Shown here piece after piece: positions 62,261 through 64,000 of a stretch of DNA of 64,000 nucleotides. Source of the stretch: an uncultured Clostridia bacterium (GTDB lineage: Bacteria > Bacillota > Clostridia > TANB77 > CAG-508); the NCBI GenBank assembly GCA_934167495.1, contig CAKPKP010000002.1, positions 1 through 64,000 of the forward strand, in the 5' to 3' direction. A program made the translations under genes and the position numbers. How positions within the stretch are numbered: position 1 is the stretch's first letter; the number at the start of each line of letters is the position of its first letter. Under the pieces are notes generated by a model. The model saw nothing but the letters and a program-made list of their open reading frames with translations. It was not told where the DNA came from and did no database searches.

Positions 62261-63253
62261 CTATTTTAATCCTAAGTGTTCGTATGCAAGTGGTGTTGCT
62301 GTTCTTCCTCTTTGAGTTCTAGCTAAAAAACCTATTTGCATCAAGTATGGTTCATATACATCCTCTAATGTATCTGGTTCTTCACCTATTGTTGCAGACA
62401 ATGTTTCAAGTCCTACTGGTCCACCGGAATATTTTAATATTATTGTTTCTAATATCTTCTTATCTATATTATCTAACCCTAAATTGTCTATTTCCAATTT
62501 ATTTAATGCTATTTTTGCAATATCTAATGTTATATTTCCATTTCCTAATACAACTGCATAATCTCTTACTCTTTTTAGCAATCTATTGGCTATTCTTGGC
62601 GTTCCTCTTGAACGTTTTGCTATTTCTTTTGAACCGTTCTCATCTACTTGAATTCCTAATATATCTGCTGAACGTCTAACTATCGTATTTAATTCATCTT
62701 CATTATATAGCTCTAATCTACAAGAAATTCCAAATCTATCTCTTAATGGCGTAGAAAGTGAACCAGCTCTTGTAGTTGCTCCTATAAGGGTGAATTTAGG
62801 TAAATCTAATCTTATTGATCTTGCACTTGGTCCTTTCCCAATTAGAATATCTAAACTAAAATCTTCTAGTGCTGGATACAATATTTCTTCTACAGTTCTG
62901 TTTAATCTATGTATTTCATCTATAAAAAGGACATCATTTTCTGAAAGACTTGTAAGTATAGCAGCTAAATCCCCTGGCTTTTCAATTGCTGGGCCTGATG
63001 TTATTTTTATATTTGAATTCATTTCATTTGCTATAATATTTGAAAGAGTAGTCTTACCTAAACCTGGAGGTCCATATAATAAAACATGGTCTAAACTCTC
63101 TTTTCTTTTTTTAGCAGCTTCTATATATATTTTCATATTTTCTTTTACTTTGGTTTGTCCTATATATTCATTAAGTGTTTTTGGTCTTAACGATGTTTCT
63201 GCTATTTCTTCTTCATCATTTTGAATATTTGGAACTAATAAATTTTCTTCCAT
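62261..63253 (-). CDS. ruvB: Holliday junction branch-migration helicase RuvB
   Basis: This is the AAA+ motor of RuvAB. It has 330 residues with Walker [14 protein letters not shown] near 58, Walker [13 protein letters not shown] near 107, sensor 1 [19 protein letters not shown] near 157, an arginine-finger region, and a C-terminal winged helix ending [25 protein letters not shown] precedes the ATG. It lies in a leftward run with ligA and a small protein upstream and queH downstream. No ruvA lies within the window. Confidence 0.97.
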   Translation of the reverse strand: MEENLLVPNIQNDEEEIAETSLRPKTLNEYIGQTKVKENMKIYIEAAKKRKESLDHVLLYGPPGLGKTTLSNIIANEMNSNIKITSGPAIEKPGDLAAILTSLSENDVLFIDEIHRLNRTVEEILYPALEDFSLDILIGKGPSARSIRLDLPKFTLIGATTRAGSLSTPLRDRFGISCRLELYNEDELNTIVRRSADILGIQVDENGSKEIAKRSRGTPRIANRLLKRVRDYAVVLGNGNITLDIAKIALNKLEIDNLGLDNIDKKILETIILKYSGGPVGLETLSATIGEEPDTLEDVYEPYLMQIGFLARTQRGRTATPLAYEHLGLK

Positions 63254-63279
63254 TTTTGTTTCCTTTCTATAACCGTTGT

Positions 63280-63522
63280 TTAAACTAATCCTGATTTATA
63301 TTCTATATCTTCCATATATGGAAATAATTCTTTTACTCTTTTTAAGGTATATATTGCCATTCTTTGATGAGGACATTTTTCTCCTATTGTTAATAATTCA
63401 TTTTTATAACAATTTTTTGTTAGTTTATAAACTAAATATCTTTTATCCATATATGTGTATAACATTTCAAATCCATTATCTAAATCTTCCCAAAATCTTT
63501 CAAATGTATAATCTTCTCCCAT
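63280..63522 (-). CDS. Small conserved-looking protein of unknown function
   Basis: The 80-residue soluble protein begins [19 protein letters not shown] and contains [20 protein letters not shown] near 50. It lies 16 bp downstream of ligA and 26 bp upstream of ruvB, each with its own ribosome site (ATGGAG), so it is almost certainly a real gene of the operon. I do not recognise the family. Confidence 0.7.
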   Translation of the reverse strand: MGEDYTFERFWEDLDNGFEMLYTYMDKRYLVYKLTKNCYKNELLTIGEKCPHQRMAIYTLKRVKELFPYMEDIEYKSGLV

Positions 63523-63538
63523 TTATAACTCCATTCCA

Positions 63539-64000
63539 TTATTTAATCATTTCTTCAAATTCTTCTTCTGATATAATTTTTATGCCTAGTCCTTCTGCCT
63601 TAGTAAGCTTGCTTCCAGCATCTTCTCCTGCTAAAACATAATCTGTTTTTTTAGATACTGATGAAGATGCTTTTCCTCCATGTTTTTCAATAATTTTTTC
63701 TACTTCATCTCTCGAATATTTATCTAATTTTCCAGTAATTACAAATGTTTTATTAGAAAATCTATCATCTATTAACTCATTTTCTTTCAAGCTCATATTA
63801 ACATTTGCTTGTTTTAATCTTTGCAATAAGTCTTTTGTTTGAGGTTGGCTAAAAAACTCAAATATGCTTTTTGCCATTATTTCTCCCATATCATCAACAT
63901 TAATAAAACTTTCTAAACTAGCATTTTCAAGGTTATCCATTGTTTTAAATTTTTTGGCTAATTGCTTTGCTGTTTTAGTTCCAATATGTCTTATTCCTAA
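63539..64000 (-). CDS. ligA: NAD-dependent DNA ligase, C-terminal part (cut by window edge)
   Basis: The frame is open to position 64000, so the start lies outside. The visible 153 residues hold helix-hairpin-helix segments (LGIRHIGTKTAKQLAKKF at the edge and NVDDMGEIMAKSI) and a C-terminal BRCT domain with FVITGKLDKYSRDEVEKII, GGKASSSVSKKTDYV and AGSKLTKAEGLGIKI, typical of LigA. The enzyme seals nicks during replication using NAD. It lies upstream of the 80-residue gene and ruvB. Confidence 0.95.
   Translation of the reverse strand, partial: LGIRHIGTKTAKQLAKKFKTMDNLENASLESFINVDDMGEIMAKSIFEFFSQPQTKDLLQRLKQANVNMSLKENELIDDRFSNKTFVITGKLDKYSRDEVEKIIEKHGGKASSSVSKKTDYVLAGEDAGSKLTKAEGLGIKIISEEEFEEMIK

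Noticed and set aside
1..64000. tRNA, rRNA, riboswitch or transposase genes
   Set aside because: None could be recognised by eye. A tRNA or Rfam scan could still find something, but I have no positive evidence.

Overview
The window is very AT-rich. It has strong AGGAGG-type ribosome binding sites, TTGACA/TATAAT-like promoters and mostly leftward-transcribed genes. Gene content (argS, glmM, tmk, rnr, secG, recG, polA, ruvB, ligA, queH, ECF sigma factors, a CIRCE-like site, DUF1540, DUF6179/DUF6323, RNHCP) points to a low-GC Firmicute of class Clostridia, probably an uncultured gut commensal. I could not assign a species. No rRNA, tRNA, CRISPR array, transposase or integrase was found.

Layout. 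(1) 0.2-8.1 kb: a peroxiredoxin with a Cys-rich tail, an MFS transporter and a DUF1540 protein, then a leftward operon of nucleoside kinase, RNHCP protein, double VanZ protein, argS and a TVP38 protein. (2) 8.2-20.1 kb: envelope and polysaccharide genes. Two Wzz/BY-kinase paralogues, one with a very Lys-rich tail, flank a glmM / unknown / tmk / WG-repeat cluster, followed by a rightward glycosyltransferase and aminotransferase-fold pair. (3) 20.1-32.0 kb: housekeeping genes (flavin reductase, rnr, secG, HD protein, recG, lytic transglycosylase, polA, pseudouridine synthase, mscS). (4) 32.4-36.5 kb: two tandem paralogous ECF sigma / anti-sigma modules around a CIRCE-controlled hsp20. (5) 36.7-61 kb: an accessory region of small stress, repair and modification genes, an ABC exporter cluster, a DUF1016 nuclease and an ApeA-like HEPN protein (a candidate antiphage pair), a third sigma/anti-sigma pair and many broken genes. 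(6) 61.6-64 kb: queH, ruvB, a small protein and the end of ligA.

The most unusual element is a family of about 150-bp intergenic repeats built from three consecutive hairpins, with at least six substantial copies plus fragments. The stems differ between copies but stay paired. One copy has inserted into a DUF6323 gene and split it, and two copies in inverted orientation bracket a P-loop kinase pseudogene. No transposase is present, so the family looks like a non-autonomous mobile element. Other leads are two paralogous kinases that are both frameshifted in the same third of the protein, a 27-nt perfect palindrome inside the DUF1016 gene with a partial copy 3.6 kb away, a shared promoter signature before the sigma genes, and a 22-bp inverted-repeat hairpin element next to one repeat copy.

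Gene starts were chosen from ribosome binding sites where the longest reading frame lacked one. All functions are inferred from motifs read by eye; no database search was run.
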